Positions 1 through 9,143 of a stretch of DNA of 64,000 nucleotides are shown here, in pieces. The notes beneath the pieces are model-generated. The model was not told where the DNA came from, ran no database searches, and saw only the letters and a list, made by a program, of their open reading frames with translations. Numbering within the stretch: the stretch's first letter is position 1; each line of letters begins with the position of its first letter. The translations under genes and the position numbers were made by a program. This DNA comes from Rothia halotolerans (GTDB lineage: Bacteria; Actinomycetota; Actinomycetes; Actinomycetales; Micrococcaceae): positions 124,001-188,000 of the forward strand of contig NZ_NOIU01000004.1 of the NCBI RefSeq assembly GCF_004136635.1. Reading direction: 5' to 3'.

Positions 1-1004
1 GCGTCGAGGGTCGTGTCGACGATCCCGCCCCAGGTGCGCAGCAGATGCGCCCGGGCGAAGATCGGGAACAGCTCGACGGCGGCCGCCATCTGGTCCTCGA
101 TGATGTGGAACCCGCCGCGCTGGCCGTAGCCGTTGAAGGAGTCGACGCCGGCGCCCATGACCAGCTCCCCCTTGTGCGCCTGGGAGACGTACACGTGGAT
201 GTGGTTGGACATGACCACGGTGGGGTGCACGGGCTCGAACAGCTCCGAGACCAGGGCCTGCAGCGGCCGCGACTGGATGGGCAGGCGGACGCCCGCCATC
301 TCGGCGAGGACCGAGGAGTGCCCGGCCACGGCGAGGCCGACCCGGTCCGAGTTGATGCGGCCCCGGTTCGTCTCGACGCCGACCACCCGGTTGCCGTCCT
401 TGAGGAACCCGGTGACCTCGCAGTTCTGGATGATGTCCACGCCCATCCGGTCGCAGGCCCGCGCGAACGCCCAGGCCACGTGGTCGTGCTTGGCGATGCC
501 GGCACGCGGCTGGTAGGTGGCGCCCATGACGGGGTAGCGGATGTCGTCCTCGATGTTGATGATCGGGCAGACGTCCTTGACCTGCTGGGGGTCCAGGTAC
601 TCGGCGTCGACGCCGTTGAGCCGGTTGGCGTTGACCCGGCGCTTGGAGTCGCGCACCTCCTGCATCGTGTGGGCCACGTTCAGCACGCCGCGCTGCGAGA
701 AGAGGAAGTCGTACTCCAGCTCCTCGGGCAGCTGCTCCCAGAGCTTCAGCGCCTGCTCGTAGATGGCGGAGGACTCGTCCCACAGGTAGTTCGAGCGGAT
801 GATGGTGGTGTTGCGCGCCATGTTCCCGCCGGCGAGCCATCCGCGCTCCAGGATGGCGATGTTGCGCATGCCGTGTTCCTTGGCGAGGTAGTAGGCCGTC
901 GCCAGGCCGTGGCCTCCGCCGCCGACGATGATCGCGTCGTACTGGGACTTCGGTTCGGGGTTGCGCCAGAGGAAGTCGGGGTGCTCCGGCAGTTTCTCGG
1001 CCAT
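1..1004 (-). CDS. soxB: Sarcosine oxidase beta subunit family FAD oxidoreductase (partial)
   Basis: This is the beta subunit of heterotetrameric sarcosine oxidase. It oxidises sarcosine (N-methylglycine) to glycine and passes the one-carbon unit to tetrahydrofolate or releases it as formaldehyde. About 334 codons are visible and the C-terminus runs off the left edge (the family is about 400 residues). A Rossmann FAD motif GGGGHG lies at residues 28-33 after the strand DAIIV. The segment AKHDHVAW resembles the region holding the covalent FMN histidine in SoxB. The ATG at 1004 lies 3 nt after the glyA stop, so the two are co-transcribed. The order glyA-soxB matches glyA-soxBDAG operons, so soxD, soxA and soxG are expected to the left of the window. 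Confidence 0.9.
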   Translation of the reverse strand, partial: MAEKLPEHPDFLWRNPEPKSQYDAIIVGGGGHGLATAYYLAKEHGMRNIAILERGWLAGGNMARNTTIIRSNYLWDESSAIYEQALKLWEQLPEELEYDFLFSQRGVLNVAHTMQEVRDSKRRVNANRLNGVDAEYLDPQQVKDVCPIINIEDDIRYPVMGATYQPRAGIAKHDHVAWAFARACDRMGVDIIQNCEVTGFLKDGNRVVGVETNRGRINSDRVGLAVAGHSSVLAEMAGVRLPIQSRPLQALVSELFEPVHPTVVMSNHIHVYVSQAHKGELVMGAGVDSFNGYGQRGGFHIIEDQMAAAVELFPIFARAHLLRTWGGIVDTTLD

Positions 1005-1007
1005 GCT

Positions 1008-2345
1008 TCAGGCTCCGATCGCGGTGGTGGCGGGGGTCAGGCTGGGGTAGAGGGGGTGCGCGTCGGCCAGGGCGCGCACGCGGTCCCGCAGGGGCTCGAG
1101 GAGCTGGGAGGGGACCTCCTCGTGCTCGGTGCCGAGGATCAGCAGCTCCGCGATGATGTCGGCGACCTCCTCGAAGGCCGCGTCGCCGAAGCCTCGGGTG
1201 GCCAGGGCCGGGGTCCCGATCCGCAGGCCGGAGGTGACCATGGGCGGGCGGGGGTCGAAGGGGACGGCGTTGCGGTTGACGGTGATGTCGATCCTGGACA
1301 GCAGGTCCTCGCCCCGCTTCCCGTCGAGGGAGGAGTTCCGCAGGTCCACGAGGACGAGGTGGACGTCCGTGCCCCCGGAGACGACGTCGATGCCGCGCTC
1401 GGTGACGTCGGAGCGGGTCAGCCGCCGCGCGAGGGCCTGCGCACCCGCCAGCGTGCGCTGCTGGCGCTCGGCGAACTCCGGGCTCCCGGCGATGCGGAAG
1501 GCGACCGCCTTGCCCGCGATCACGTGCTCGAGGGGCCCGCCCTGCTGGCCGGGGAAGACGGCCGAGTTGACCTTCTTGGCAACGTCGGGGTCGTTGGTGA
1601 TGATGAGCCCGCCCCGTGGGCCGCCCAGGGTCTTGTGGGTGGTGGTCGTGACGACGTGGGCGTGCGGGACCGGGCTGGGGTGCAGTCCCGCCGCGACCAG
1701 CCCGGCGAAGTGCGCCATGTCGACCATCAGGTACGCGCCGACCTCGTCGGCGATGGCCCGGAAGCGGGCGAAGTCGAGCGTGCGGGGGTAGGCGGACCAG
1801 CCGGCGACGATCAGCTGGGGCCGGTGCTCCCTGGCCAGCTCCTCGACACGGTCCATGTCGACGACGTGGCTCTCCTCGTCCACCCCGTAGCCGACCACGT
1901 GGTAGAGCTTCCCGGAGAAGTTCAGCTTCATGCCGTGGGTGAGGTGCCCGCCGTGCGCGAGGTTCAGGCCGAGGATCGTATCGCCCGGCGTGATGAGCGC
2001 GTGCATCACCGACGCGTTCGCCTGGGCGCCGGAGTGCGGCTGGACGTTGGCGAACTTGGCGCCGAAGATCCGCCGCGCGCGGTCGATCGCGGCCTGCTCG
2101 ATGACGTCGACGTGCTCGCACCCTCCGTAGTAGCGCTTGCCGGGGTAGCCCTCGGCGTACTTGTTGGTGAGGACGGACCCCTGGGCCGCCATCACGGCCT
2201 GGGCCGTGTGGTTCTCCGAGGCGATCATCTCCAGCCCGTTGCGCTGCCGGTTCAGTTCCCGGTCGATCTCCTCGGCCACCAGGGGGTCCAAGTCGGCGAG
2301 GTCCGCCGTCAGCGAGGCATCGGCGAGGGGCGTGTAGTCGGTCAT
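1008..2345 (-). CDS. glyA: Serine hydroxymethyltransferase
   Basis: A PLP enzyme that interconverts serine and glycine with (methylene)tetrahydrofolate in the cytosol. In this operon it would turn the glycine and methylene-THF from sarcosine oxidation into serine. The 445-residue product has the usual family length. The PLP lysine is K238 in [13 protein letters not shown], and the family motifs [21 protein letters not shown] and DMAHFAGL are present. The ATG at 2345 is chosen because the protein begins just before the conserved N-terminus; reading upstream gives unrelated sequence that overlaps the divergent regulator. A GntR operator palindrome sits 30 nt upstream, next to the likely transcription start. 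A second housekeeping glyA elsewhere in the genome is likely, since this copy is a pathway gene. Confidence 0.95.
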   Translation of the reverse strand: MTDYTPLADASLTADLADLDPLVAEEIDRELNRQRNGLEMIASENHTAQAVMAAQGSVLTNKYAEGYPGKRYYGGCEHVDVIEQAAIDRARRIFGAKFANVQPHSGAQANASVMHALITPGDTILGLNLAHGGHLTHGMKLNFSGKLYHVVGYGVDEESHVVDMDRVEELAREHRPQLIVAGWSAYPRTLDFARFRAIADEVGAYLMVDMAHFAGLVAAGLHPSPVPHAHVVTTTTHKTLGGPRGGLIITNDPDVAKKVNSAVFPGQQGGPLEHVIAGKAVAFRIAGSPEFAERQQRTLAGAQALARRLTRSDVTERGIDVVSGGTDVHLVLVDLRNSSLDGKRGEDLLSRIDITVNRNAVPFDPRPPMVTSGLRIGTPALATRGFGDAAFEEVADIIAELLILGTEHEEVPSQLLEPLRDRVRALADAHPLYPSLTPATTAIGA

Positions 2346-2374
2346 GCGGAACCTACTTCCATCCGTGTGATCGT

Positions 2375-2429
2375 CAACTGATATATCAGTTGTGGGTCTA
2401 GCGTAGGATGAGTGATGTGGACCACGCAA
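2375..2429 (-). promoter_or_regulatory. glyA promoter with GntR (FCD) operator palindrome
   Basis: A perfect 18-bp palindrome CAACTGATATATCAGTTG lies at 2375-2392. Reading leftward, a plausible promoter precedes it: -35 TTGCGT (2424-2429), an 18-nt spacer, and -10 TACGCT (2400-2405). This places the operator at about +1 to +18 of the glyA-sox transcript. The core TGATATATCA is typical of FCD-type GntR operators. A close copy is found in front of the permease at 3442. The regulator encoded at 2475-3140 is the natural candidate to bind both. The pairing is inferred. Confidence 0.7.
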
Positions 2430-2474
2430 TACCCTGCGACGAATCCGCTCCGGGGTCGGAGGAGGAGGAGAACG

Positions 2475-3140
2475 GTGACGACTGAACTGGTGAAGGCGGC
2501 CCTGCCTGCGGCGGCCTCGAAGGCCCAGCTGGCTTACCACACCCTGAGGGATCGGCTCACGCTGCTCGACATCCCGCCCGGGGCCCCCATGATCGAGTCG
2601 ACGCTGAGCCAGGAGCTCGACGTCGGCCGCACGCCCCTGCGCGAGGCGCTCAAGCGGCTGGAGGCCGACCACCTCGTCGTCACCTATGCGCGGCGGGGGA
2701 CCTTCGCGACGAACGTGGACCTCTCCGAGCTGACGCCGATCTCCGAGATGCGCCAGGCGCTGGTGCCGCTGGCGGCCCGGCGGGCCGCCTCGTGGTGCGG
2801 CGGAGAGGTGCGGGACGAGCTGGAGGAGGCGCTGGAGGGCATCCGGCTCTCGACCTCGGAGAGGGAGCACCGGCGTCTCATGGAGCTGGACCTGCGGGTG
2901 CATCGGCTCATCAACCAGGCGGCCAGGAGCCCGCACCTGGAGGAGGAGCTCGTGCGCCTGGACAACCTCGTGACGCGGATGTGGTGCCTGGTCATGGACC
3001 GGCTCCCGCCCATGGAGGAGCACATCGCGGAGCACGTCGAGCTCATCGAGCAGATCCTCGCGGGGGACGAGGCGAGGGCGGAGGAGCTGGCCTCCGAGCA
3101 CGTCGCGAACTTCGACGCGACGGCACGCTCGGTCCTGTAG
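2475..3140 (+). CDS. GntR family regulator, FCD subfamily
   Basis: A transcriptional regulator with an N-terminal winged helix-turn-helix (about residues 15-75; motif [18 protein letters not shown]) and a C-terminal all-helical FCD ligand-binding domain containing the usual Asp/His ligands ([18 protein letters not shown]). The GTG at 2475 is preferred because GGAGGAGGAG lies 4 nt upstream; an ATG at 2412 would add 21 residues rich in arginine. The product is 221 residues. It is divergent from glyA-soxB and followed by the YkvI-like permease. The shared operator suggests it controls both, with an intermediate such as glycine, sarcosine or glyoxylate as the likely effector (inference). Confidence 0.85.
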   Translation: MTTELVKAALPAAASKAQLAYHTLRDRLTLLDIPPGAPMIESTLSQELDVGRTPLREALKRLEADHLVVTYARRGTFATNVDLSELTPISEMRQALVPLAARRAASWCGGEVRDELEEALEGIRLSTSEREHRRLMELDLRVHRLINQAARSPHLEEELVRLDNLVTRMWCLVMDRLPPMEEHIAEHVELIEQILAGDEARAEELASEHVANFDATARSVL

Positions 3141-3441
3141 CTGATGGTCGGGCCCTCGGGCCCTCCCGCCCGGAGGGGGCGCCCGGGATCGAGGCCGCGG
3201 GGTGTCAGGGCCGTGCGGTCGGGGCGGAGGGGGCCTCTCGGTGCCGGCCCTTCATCGAGCGTCACGGCGTCCTGCCAGTGTTGACTGGGTCACATTCCCA
3301 CCCTACAGTCTCCCGTGAGCCTGAGATCCAACTGATATATCAAACGACGGCGGGAGCGGCCGCGAGGGCGCACCGCAGCCGTGCCCGTCCCTGAGGAGCT
3401 TCCCGGCCCGCCGGCACCCCGAGCCAGGAAGAGGCGCACCG
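3141..3441 (+). promoter_or_regulatory. Promoter and second GntR operator for the YkvI-like permease
   Basis: This 301-bp gap carries no gene. It contains a good promoter, TTGACT (3281-3286), 17 nt, TACAGT (3304-3309). An operator half-conserved with the glyA palindrome, CAACTGATATATCAAAC, lies at 3329-3345, about 13 nt downstream of the expected start point. A GC-rich inverted repeat at about 3150-3187 may terminate the GntR gene. Confidence 0.7.
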
Positions 3442-4566
3442 ATGTCAGAGACCGCCCCCAGCACGAGAGACGCCGACGTGGCCCGCCGCCCCCGGCCGGC
3501 GAGGATCCTCACCTACGCGGGGGCCATCCTCGCCTTCCTCATCGGCTCCGGCTTCGCCACGGGCCAGGAGGTGCTCCAGTACTACTCCTCGTACGGGTAC
3601 TGGGGGATCTTCGGCACGGGGCTCGTGGTGCTGGTGTTCATCACCTACGTCGCGGTCGAGTTCCTCCGGGTCGGCCACGCGGAGAGGTTCGAGCGACCCT
3701 CGCTGGTCTTCCGCCACTACTGCGGGAAGCACCTGGGCACCTTCTTCGACTACTTCTCCATCCTCTTCGTCTTCCTGAGCTTCACGGTGATGGTCGCGGG
3801 CGCCGGGGCGGTGTTCGAGGAGCACTACGGGCTCTCCAAGTACGTGGGCGGGGTGGGGCTCGCCGTCGTGGTCGCCGCCGTCGTGTGGTTCGGCCTCGGC
3901 GGCATCGTGGAGGTCATCGGCAAGATCGGGCCGCTGATCGTGGTGGCGGCGGTGGCGCTCGGGATCTTCGGGGTGGTGAACAACCCGGAGGGCCTGGGCG
4001 AGGCCGGCTCGGTCCTGCCGGGGCTGGAGGTGACCCAGGCCTCCTCGAACTGGTTCTTCGCCGGCCTCTCCTACGTGGGCTTCTGCATGCTGTGGCTCGC
4101 GGCCTTCCTCACCGCGCTCGGGCGCAAGGCGGAGCGGCGGAGGGAGGCCGCCTCTGGCGGCGTCCTCGGCGGCGTCGCGTTCGCCCTGGCGTGCATGGTG
4201 GTGGGCCTGGGGCTGCTGGCCAACATCGCCCGGGTGCACGACGCAGAGATCCCCATGCTGGTCCTGGCGGGAGACCTCAGCGCCGTGCTCGCCTCGGGGA
4301 TCTCGGTCATGATCCTGGCGGGCATCCTCACCACGGCGGTGCCGCTGCTGTGGACGGTCTCCTCGCGCTTCTGCGCCGAGAGGACGCCGGCCTTCAAGTA
4401 CCTGACGATCGGCCTGGCCGTGCTCGGCACGGTGGTGGGGCTCGTGCTCCCCTTCTCGCAGATGGTCAACATCGTCTACGTCATCAACGGGTACGTGGGC
4501 ATCCTGCTGCTGGCCCTGATGCTGTTCAGCACGGGGCGGCGCCTGCTGGGCCGCAGGGCCGCGTGA
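3442..4566 (+). CDS. YkvI-like membrane protein (APC-superfamily permease)
   Basis: A 374-residue polytopic membrane protein with about ten hydrophobic segments. The N-terminal segment GAILAFLIGSGFATGQE matches the conserved first helix of the uncharacterised YkvI family, which is related to amino-acid/sodium symporters. No YkvI member has a firmly assigned substrate that I know of. Its operator is shared with glyA-soxB, so it may import or export sarcosine, betaine, glycine or a related compound; this is inference from context only. The start follows a GAGCCAGGAAGAGG stretch. It ends 40 bp before a strong bidirectional terminator. Confidence 0.75.
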   Translation: MSETAPSTRDADVARRPRPARILTYAGAILAFLIGSGFATGQEVLQYYSSYGYWGIFGTGLVVLVFITYVAVEFLRVGHAERFERPSLVFRHYCGKHLGTFFDYFSILFVFLSFTVMVAGAGAVFEEHYGLSKYVGGVGLAVVVAAVVWFGLGGIVEVIGKIGPLIVVAAVALGIFGVVNNPEGLGEAGSVLPGLEVTQASSNWFFAGLSYVGFCMLWLAAFLTALGRKAERRREAASGGVLGGVAFALACMVVGLGLLANIARVHDAEIPMLVLAGDLSAVLASGISVMILAGILTTAVPLLWTVSSRFCAERTPAFKYLTIGLAVLGTVVGLVLPFSQMVNIVYVINGYVGILLLALMLFSTGRRLLGRRAA

Positions 4567-4604
4567 GGCCCGAGGCCGCCCCGGCGGTCGGCCGGGACAT
4601 GACG

Positions 4605-4642
4605 AGAGGGGGTGTGCGAGCCAGGCTCGCACACCCCTCTTT
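4605..4642. terminator. Bidirectional rho-independent terminator
   Basis: A near-perfect inverted repeat with arms AGAGGGGGTGTGCGAGC and GCTCGCACACCCCTCT and a 3-nt loop, followed by TTT on the plus strand. It lies between the convergent permease and hydroxyacid dehydrogenase genes. A short tandem duplication (TTTCCGCAGGGGGGG, twice) follows it. Confidence 0.8.
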
Positions 4643-4682
4643 CCGCAGGGGGGGGAAGGATCTTTCCGCAGGGGGGGAAGGA

Positions 4683-5648
4683 CTACCGCTGCCGGATGGG
4701 CGTGGGCGGCTGCTCCCCGCGCAGGACGGCCAGCACGTTCTCCGCGGCGAGGGTCGCCATGGCGGTGCGGGTCTCCAGCGTGGCGGAGCCCAGGTGCGGC
4801 AGGAGCACGACGTCGTCGCGCTCCAGCAGTCCGGGGTGGACCTCCGGCTCGTGCTCGTAGACGTCGAGCCCCGCACCCGCTATCTGCCCCTCCTCGAGGG
4901 CCGCGACGAGCGCCTGCTCGTCCACCACGGGCCCCCTCGCCGTGTTCACCAGATAGGCGGAGGGCTTCATGGCGGCGAACTGCTCCGCACCCATGAGGTG
5001 CTGGGTCTCGGGGCCGTAGGGGCAGTGCAGGGAGACGACGTCGGCGCTGGCCAGCAGTTCGTCCAGCCCCAGCCTCCGGGCCTCCAGCTCCTCCGCCGTC
5101 TGCGGGTCGATCTCGCTCCGGGAGTGGTAGACGACGTCCATGCCGAAGGCCCGGGCGCGCCGCGCCGTCGCCTGGCCGATGCCGCCCATCCCGACGACGC
5201 CCAGCGTCTTCCCCTGCAGCCCGCTGCCGAGGAGGAACATCATCCCCCACTTCCACGGCTGGCCGGAGCGGATGATCCGCTCGCCCTCGCCCAGGCGCCG
5301 CGTCGTCATGAGGATCAGCGAGAGGGCGAGGTCGGCCGTGGCGGCGGTGAGGACCCCCGGGGTGTTGGTGGCGACCACGCCCCGGGCGGCGCAGGCGGGG
5401 ACGTCGACGTTGTCGTACCCCACCGCCGCGTTGGCGACGACCTTGAGCTGCGGCCCGGCGGCCTCCAGCAGCTCCTCGTCGATGCGCTCCGTGAGCAGGC
5501 TGAGGACGGCGTCGACCCCGGCCACCCGCTGGAGCAGCTCCTCCCGGCCCATGGGATCCCGGCCGGTCCAGGCGTCGACGTCGTGCTCCGCCTCGAGCCT
5601 GCGGACGGCCTCTTCCGGGACCCGCCCGGTGACGATGACCCGGCTCAT
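4683..5648 (-). CDS. D-2-hydroxyacid dehydrogenase (glyoxylate/hydroxypyruvate reductase type)
   Basis: An NAD(P)-dependent reductase of 2-keto acids, 321 residues. It has the Rossmann motif GVVGMGGIGQATA, the catalytic arginine region VNTARGPVVDE, and the His/Glu pair (EHEPEVHP, LLPHLGSAT) of the glyoxylate/hydroxypyruvate reductase group. The ATG at 5648 overlaps the stop of the upstream aminotransferase by 4 bp (ATGA), so the pair is translationally coupled. Together they could handle glyoxylate or hydroxypyruvate made from serine and glycine, which fits the neighbouring glyA-sox genes. The exact substrate is not readable from sequence. Confidence 0.85.
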   Translation of the reverse strand: MSRVIVTGRVPEEAVRRLEAEHDVDAWTGRDPMGREELLQRVAGVDAVLSLLTERIDEELLEAAGPQLKVVANAAVGYDNVDVPACAARGVVATNTPGVLTAATADLALSLILMTTRRLGEGERIIRSGQPWKWGMMFLLGSGLQGKTLGVVGMGGIGQATARRARAFGMDVVYHSRSEIDPQTAEELEARRLGLDELLASADVVSLHCPYGPETQHLMGAEQFAAMKPSAYLVNTARGPVVDEQALVAALEEGQIAGAGLDVYEHEPEVHPGLLERDDVVLLPHLGSATLETRTAMATLAAENVLAVLRGEQPPTPIRQR

Positions 5649-6841
5649 CCCGCCTCCACCCAATCGCGCAGCCGTCCCAGGCCCTCCTTGATCTCGGGCA
5701 GGTCGATGCCCGAGTAGGCGAGACGGATGTACTGCCGCTCTTCGCTGGGGTGGCGTCGGCCGAAGTGCAGCCGGGTGCAGAAGGACATCCCGGTCTCGTG
5801 GAGCGCGTTCTCGGCGAAGGCCGAGACGTCGGAGACGCCGAGCCGCTCCATCGCCTCGGTGACATCGGGAAAGAGGTAAAAGGTGGACTGCGGCACCGCG
5901 ACCTTCATGCCGGGGATGCTGTTGACTAATTCACAGGCGGCGTCTCGGCGCTCGCGTAATGTATTCAGCATTTCGTGGACCGGGTCTTGCGTTCCTTGCA
6001 ACGCGGCAATTCCCGCCCATTGCACATAATGCGTCGTGCAGGACTCATCATTGGTATTGAGCTTGGAAATGATATCGGCGATTCGCCGAGGCGCGACGGC
6101 GCATCCGAGCCGGGATCCCGTCATCGCGAACTTCTTGCTGAACGTGTAGAGGATGACGGTTCTCTCCGCCATGCCGGGGAGGGAGGCGATCGACGTCGAG
6201 GTCCCCTCGTAGCGGGTCTCGAAGTAGGCCTCGTCGGAGAGCACCCAGAGGTCGTGCTGCTGCGCCAGGGCCGCGATGGCCTCCCGCTCCTCGGGGGTGG
6301 ACTCCGCGGAGATCGGGTTCTGCAGATCGTTGTAGATGATCGCGGTGGTGTTCGGGGTGATCAGCGACTCGAGGTGCTCGACGTCGATGGCGAAGCCGTC
6401 AGCCGTGGGGGTGTAGGCGTACGGGACCGCGGTCCCGCCGAGGTACTCGATCTGCGACTCGTATATGGGGAAGCCGGGGTTGGGGTAGAGCACCTCCTGC
6501 CCGGGGTCCATCACGGTCTGGAGGAACTTGGTGATGACGGGCTTCCCGCCGGTGGTCACCACGACCTCCTCCGGGCTGATCGACATGCCGCGATGCGCGC
6601 CGATGTCCTCCGCGAGCGCCTCGCGGAGGGCCGGGATGCCGGGTCCGGGGCAGTAGCCGGTCTTGCCGTCGGCGATGGCCGCGTTCATCGCCTCGACGAT
6701 GTGGGGAGCCGTGGGAATGTTGATGTCACCCAGGTGGAACGGGTACACCTTATTCCCCTTCGCGGACCAGGCCGCCGCAGCCTGCGCCACCGCAAAGGCG
6801 GTTTCAGTGCCCAATCGGTCTAACCGCTGTGCTAATTCCAT
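5645..6841 (-). CDS. Class I/II PLP aminotransferase
   Basis: A fold-type I aminotransferase of 398 residues. Landmarks are the substrate-binding YCPGPG (63-68), NPGFPIYES (121-129), the Asp of LSDEAYFETRYEG, and the PLP lysine around K236 in YTFSKKFAMTGSRLG, plus a C-terminal Arg in IRLAYSG. The ATG at 6841 has GAGAGG 8 nt upstream; an in-frame ATG at 6856 is possible. It heads an operon with the overlapping glyoxylate-reductase-type gene. Parts of the gene (about 5930-6080 and 6780-6841) are clearly poorer in GC than the rest. It contains four TTA leucine codons, which are otherwise very rare in this window, suggesting mosaic or transferred origin. Substrate unknown. Confidence 0.85.
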   Translation of the reverse strand: MELAQRLDRLGTETAFAVAQAAAAWSAKGNKVYPFHLGDINIPTAPHIVEAMNAAIADGKTGYCPGPGIPALREALAEDIGAHRGMSISPEEVVVTTGGKPVITKFLQTVMDPGQEVLYPNPGFPIYESQIEYLGGTAVPYAYTPTADGFAIDVEHLESLITPNTTAIIYNDLQNPISAESTPEEREAIAALAQQHDLWVLSDEAYFETRYEGTSTSIASLPGMAERTVILYTFSKKFAMTGSRLGCAVAPRRIADIISKLNTNDESCTTHYVQWAGIAALQGTQDPVHEMLNTLRERRDAACELVNSIPGMKVAVPQSTFYLFPDVTEAMERLGVSDVSAFAENALHETGMSFCTRLHFGRRHPSEERQYIRLAYSGIDLPEIKEGLGRLRDWVEAG

Positions 6842-7155
6842 GGTTGTACCTCTCATGTCCGTTGACGGGGTAATAATGATGATCGGCGGGCGAAGCTGAG
6901 AGGCGACGCAACGATCTAAGGGAGTACCTGAAAACAAACCCTATGTTCTCGGTCACACTTTTGGGAAGGGGTCGTTTACCGTGTGGAAAAAAATGACCGT
7001 CTGCCTCTTTCGAGGTGCTTCGGACGGGCCCTCCGCGGCCTCGGAGCAGACCACCCCTGATTCCGGCGGAGCGGGTCGTCTCCGGGGCCATCCCGCCCCC
7101 GGCGGGCGAGGCCGCCGGGCCGTCTCCCCTCCCGCCCTGTGTCAGGATGGTCCCC
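6842..7155. other. Intergenic region between divergent aminotransferase and LacI genes
   Basis: This 314-bp stretch encodes nothing I can support. It starts at lower GC (about 6842-6990, continuing the AT-richer patch of the aminotransferase start) and turns GC-rich towards the LacI gene. It must hold both promoters. I do not see a convincing palindromic operator. Confidence 0.5.
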
Positions 7156-8220
7156 ATGGACAAGCCAGCCGGTTCCGCCTCGCGGGCCACCATCCGCGAC
7201 GTCGCCGCGCAGGCCGGGGTCTCCAAGTCCCTGGTCTCGCTGGCGTTCAAGGACGCCAGCCGGGTCGGCGAGGCAAGGCTCCGGCGCATCCGCGAGGCCG
7301 CCGAGGAGCTGGGGTACCAGCCGAACTTCCTGGCCCGCTCGCTCGCGGCCGAGGGGTCGCCGTTCATCGGCATCGTGGTGGTGGACCTGCGCAACCCCCT
7401 GTTCGCGGACATCGCCGACGCCGCCCGCGCCGAGCTCGACGCCCAGGGCCAGTACGGGCTGATCACCAGCGCCAGCGTGCCCGGTGTCGCCGATGAGGGG
7501 GAGCGGTACGGCCGCGTGGACGACCGGGTCATGACGATGCTGCAGGATCTCCGGCCCCGCGCGCTGCTGGTGATCGGCACGGTCGCCGACGCTTCGGCGC
7601 TGCCCAGGGGCGTCCCCATCGTCTACGCCAGTGCGGCCCCGGAGGCGGGCTCCGGCCACGCCTCCGTCCGGGTGGACGACCGCGCGGGCATGGAGCTGCT
7701 CTTCGAGCACCTGATGGAGCGGGGTCACCGGCGCATCGCCTTCGTCGGCGGCGAGGGAGGCGGGGTTTCGCGCTCCCGGCGGGAGGCGTACGCCGCCTCG
7801 TGCCGCGCCCGCGGCCTGGAGGAGCTGGTCTTCCCCGCCTCCTACTCGGAGCGGGAGGGGGCCGACGCCGGCGCGCGCCTGCTGCGCACCGAGCCGCGCC
7901 CCACCGCGGTGATCGCGGTCAACGACCTGGCGGCGCTCGGCGTCCAGTCGGCCGCCGAGCGGGCCGGGCTCGAGCTGCCGCGGGAGCTCGCCGTCGCCGG
8001 CTTCGACAACACCTACCTCGCGGGCCTGCCGCGGATCTCGCTGACCTCGGTGGATCCGTGCAACGCGGAGATCGGTCGGCTCGCGGCCCGCCGCATCCTC
8101 GCCGCGCTCCAGGACCCGACGGCGCTCGGCGGCGACGAGCTGGTCCGGCCCGGCCTGGTGGTGCGCGCCTCGACGCAGGCAGCGCCCGGAGGCGCCCAGC
8201 CCGCCTCCCGGGCCGTCTAG
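7156..8220 (+). CDS. LacI family regulator of the cyclitol cluster
   Basis: A 354-residue repressor. The N-terminal LacI helix-turn-helix is IRDVAAQAGVSKSLVSLAFK (about residues 11-30) with the hinge region ELGYQPNFLARSLA, followed by a periplasmic-binding-protein-like effector domain (VVVDLRNPLFADIA, GHRRIAFVGG, VAGFDNT). ATGs at 7147 and 7156 are both possible; 7156 keeps the usual short N-terminus. It faces the convergent cyclitol operon. The twin operators at 10249-10306 have the LacI-type centre (ACCGGT), which makes it the obvious candidate regulator. The effector is probably an inositol or a downstream ketone (inference). Confidence 0.9.
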   Translation: MDKPAGSASRATIRDVAAQAGVSKSLVSLAFKDASRVGEARLRRIREAAEELGYQPNFLARSLAAEGSPFIGIVVVDLRNPLFADIADAARAELDAQGQYGLITSASVPGVADEGERYGRVDDRVMTMLQDLRPRALLVIGTVADASALPRGVPIVYASAAPEAGSGHASVRVDDRAGMELLFEHLMERGHRRIAFVGGEGGGVSRSRREAYAASCRARGLEELVFPASYSEREGADAGARLLRTEPRPTAVIAVNDLAALGVQSAAERAGLELPRELAVAGFDNTYLAGLPRISLTSVDPCNAEIGRLAARRILAALQDPTALGGDELVRPGLVVRASTQAAPGGAQPASRAV

Positions 8221-8235
8221 GCCGCCTGCGAGAAC

Positions 8236-8250
8236 GCCCCCCGGGGGGGC
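8236..8250. terminator. GC-only inverted repeat between convergent genes
   Basis: GCCCCCCGGGGGGGC forms a short perfect palindrome between the stops of the LacI gene and the TIM-barrel gene. There is no T tract, so it is a weak terminator candidate that serves both directions. Confidence 0.4.
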
Positions 8251-8252
8251 TC

Positions 8253-9143
8253 CTATCCCGTCTCGGGGAATGCCGAGAGCGCCGAGTCCCTCGCGACCTC
8301 GAGCGCCTCGCGCAGCGGCCGGCGCCGGTGCTCCCTCGAGAGGATCTCCACGCCCCACGGTCCCCGGAACCCCACGCGCCGCATGGTCTCCACGAAGCCC
8401 GCGACGTCCTGCTCGCCCTCGCCGATGAGCCTCCGATGGTCGCGGGTGTCCTCGAAGAGGCCGACGCCCGCGACGGCGTCCTCGGCGTCCGAGAGCTCCA
8501 CGCCGAAGACGCTCTCGGGGGAGAGGCAGCGCCCGAGCTCCGCGAGCGGGGTGCCCGCGCGGAATACGTGCCAGAAGTCGACGACGAGCCCCGCAGCAGG
8601 ATGCCCCGCCCTCCGCACGAGCTCGGCACCCTGCGGGATCGAGGCGACCATCGCGAAGGGCAGGGGCTCCAGCGCCACGCGGGTGCCGCGCGCCTGCGCC
8701 TGGTCCGCGAGCCGGCGCATCGGCTCCACGAGCGGGCCGACGTCCTCCAGCGCGGCGGAGTGCGCCGTGCCGACCTTGACGAAGGCCGCGCCCAGGGCCT
8801 CGGCGGCGTCGAGCAGCAGCTCCCAGGTCACCCGCCAGGCCGGATCCTCCTCCCACCAGCCGGAGCACAGCTCCACCTCCACGTGCTCCAGGCCCGCGGC
8901 CTCGATGCCCTCGCGCAGGGCGGCGAAGCCGATGGTCTCGCGGACCCGTCGCAGGTCGTCCTGCCCGAAGCCGATGCCGGCCCAGCCCGTCTCTCCCGCC
9001 AGGCGCACCCGCTCGAGGGCGTCGAAGGGGCTCAGCTCGGGCGGCTCGCCGGGCATCGCGGCCCCGGCGCTGGTCCAGCAGGTGGCCACGAGGCGGGGCT
9101 CGCTCCGCCTCGCCGCCTCGTCCCGGGCCTCCGGCGGGCTCAC
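8253..9143 (-). CDS. Sugar phosphate isomerase/epimerase family TIM-barrel protein
   Basis: A 296-residue xylose-isomerase-like TIM barrel (AP endonuclease 2 superfamily) of the kind that isomerises or dehydrates keto-sugars and inososes. Visible features are the metal-ligand region VALEPLPF, LVVDFWHVFRAG and the terminal GPWGVEI. The GTG at 9143 overlaps the stop of the upstream dehydrogenase (GTGA), so the two are coupled. In inositol clusters such proteins are annotated IolE, IolH or IolI; I cannot choose among them. The gene shares its promoter region with the upstream dehydrogenase and lies divergent from the main cyclitol operon. Confidence 0.75.
   Translation of the reverse strand: MSPPEARDEAARRSEPRLVATCWTSAGAAMPGEPPELSPFDALERVRLAGETGWAGIGFGQDDLRRVRETIGFAALREGIEAAGLEHVEVELCSGWWEEDPAWRVTWELLLDAAEALGAAFVKVGTAHSAALEDVGPLVEPMRRLADQAQARGTRVALEPLPFAMVASIPQGAELVRRAGHPAAGLVVDFWHVFRAGTPLAELGRCLSPESVFGVELSDAEDAVAGVGLFEDTRDHRRLIGEGEQDVAGFVETMRRVGFRGPWGVEILSREHRRRPLREALEVARDSALSAFPETG

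Noticed and set aside
45-2381. A 778-codon open frame on the plus strand across soxB and glyA
   Set aside because: It is the antisense shadow of two clear genes in very GC-rich DNA. Its translation is rich in Val, Asp, Gly and Arg with no family motif.
2346-3101. A 252-residue N-terminal extension of glyA
   Set aside because: It would overlap the divergent GntR gene and its operator; homologues start at the ATG at 2345.
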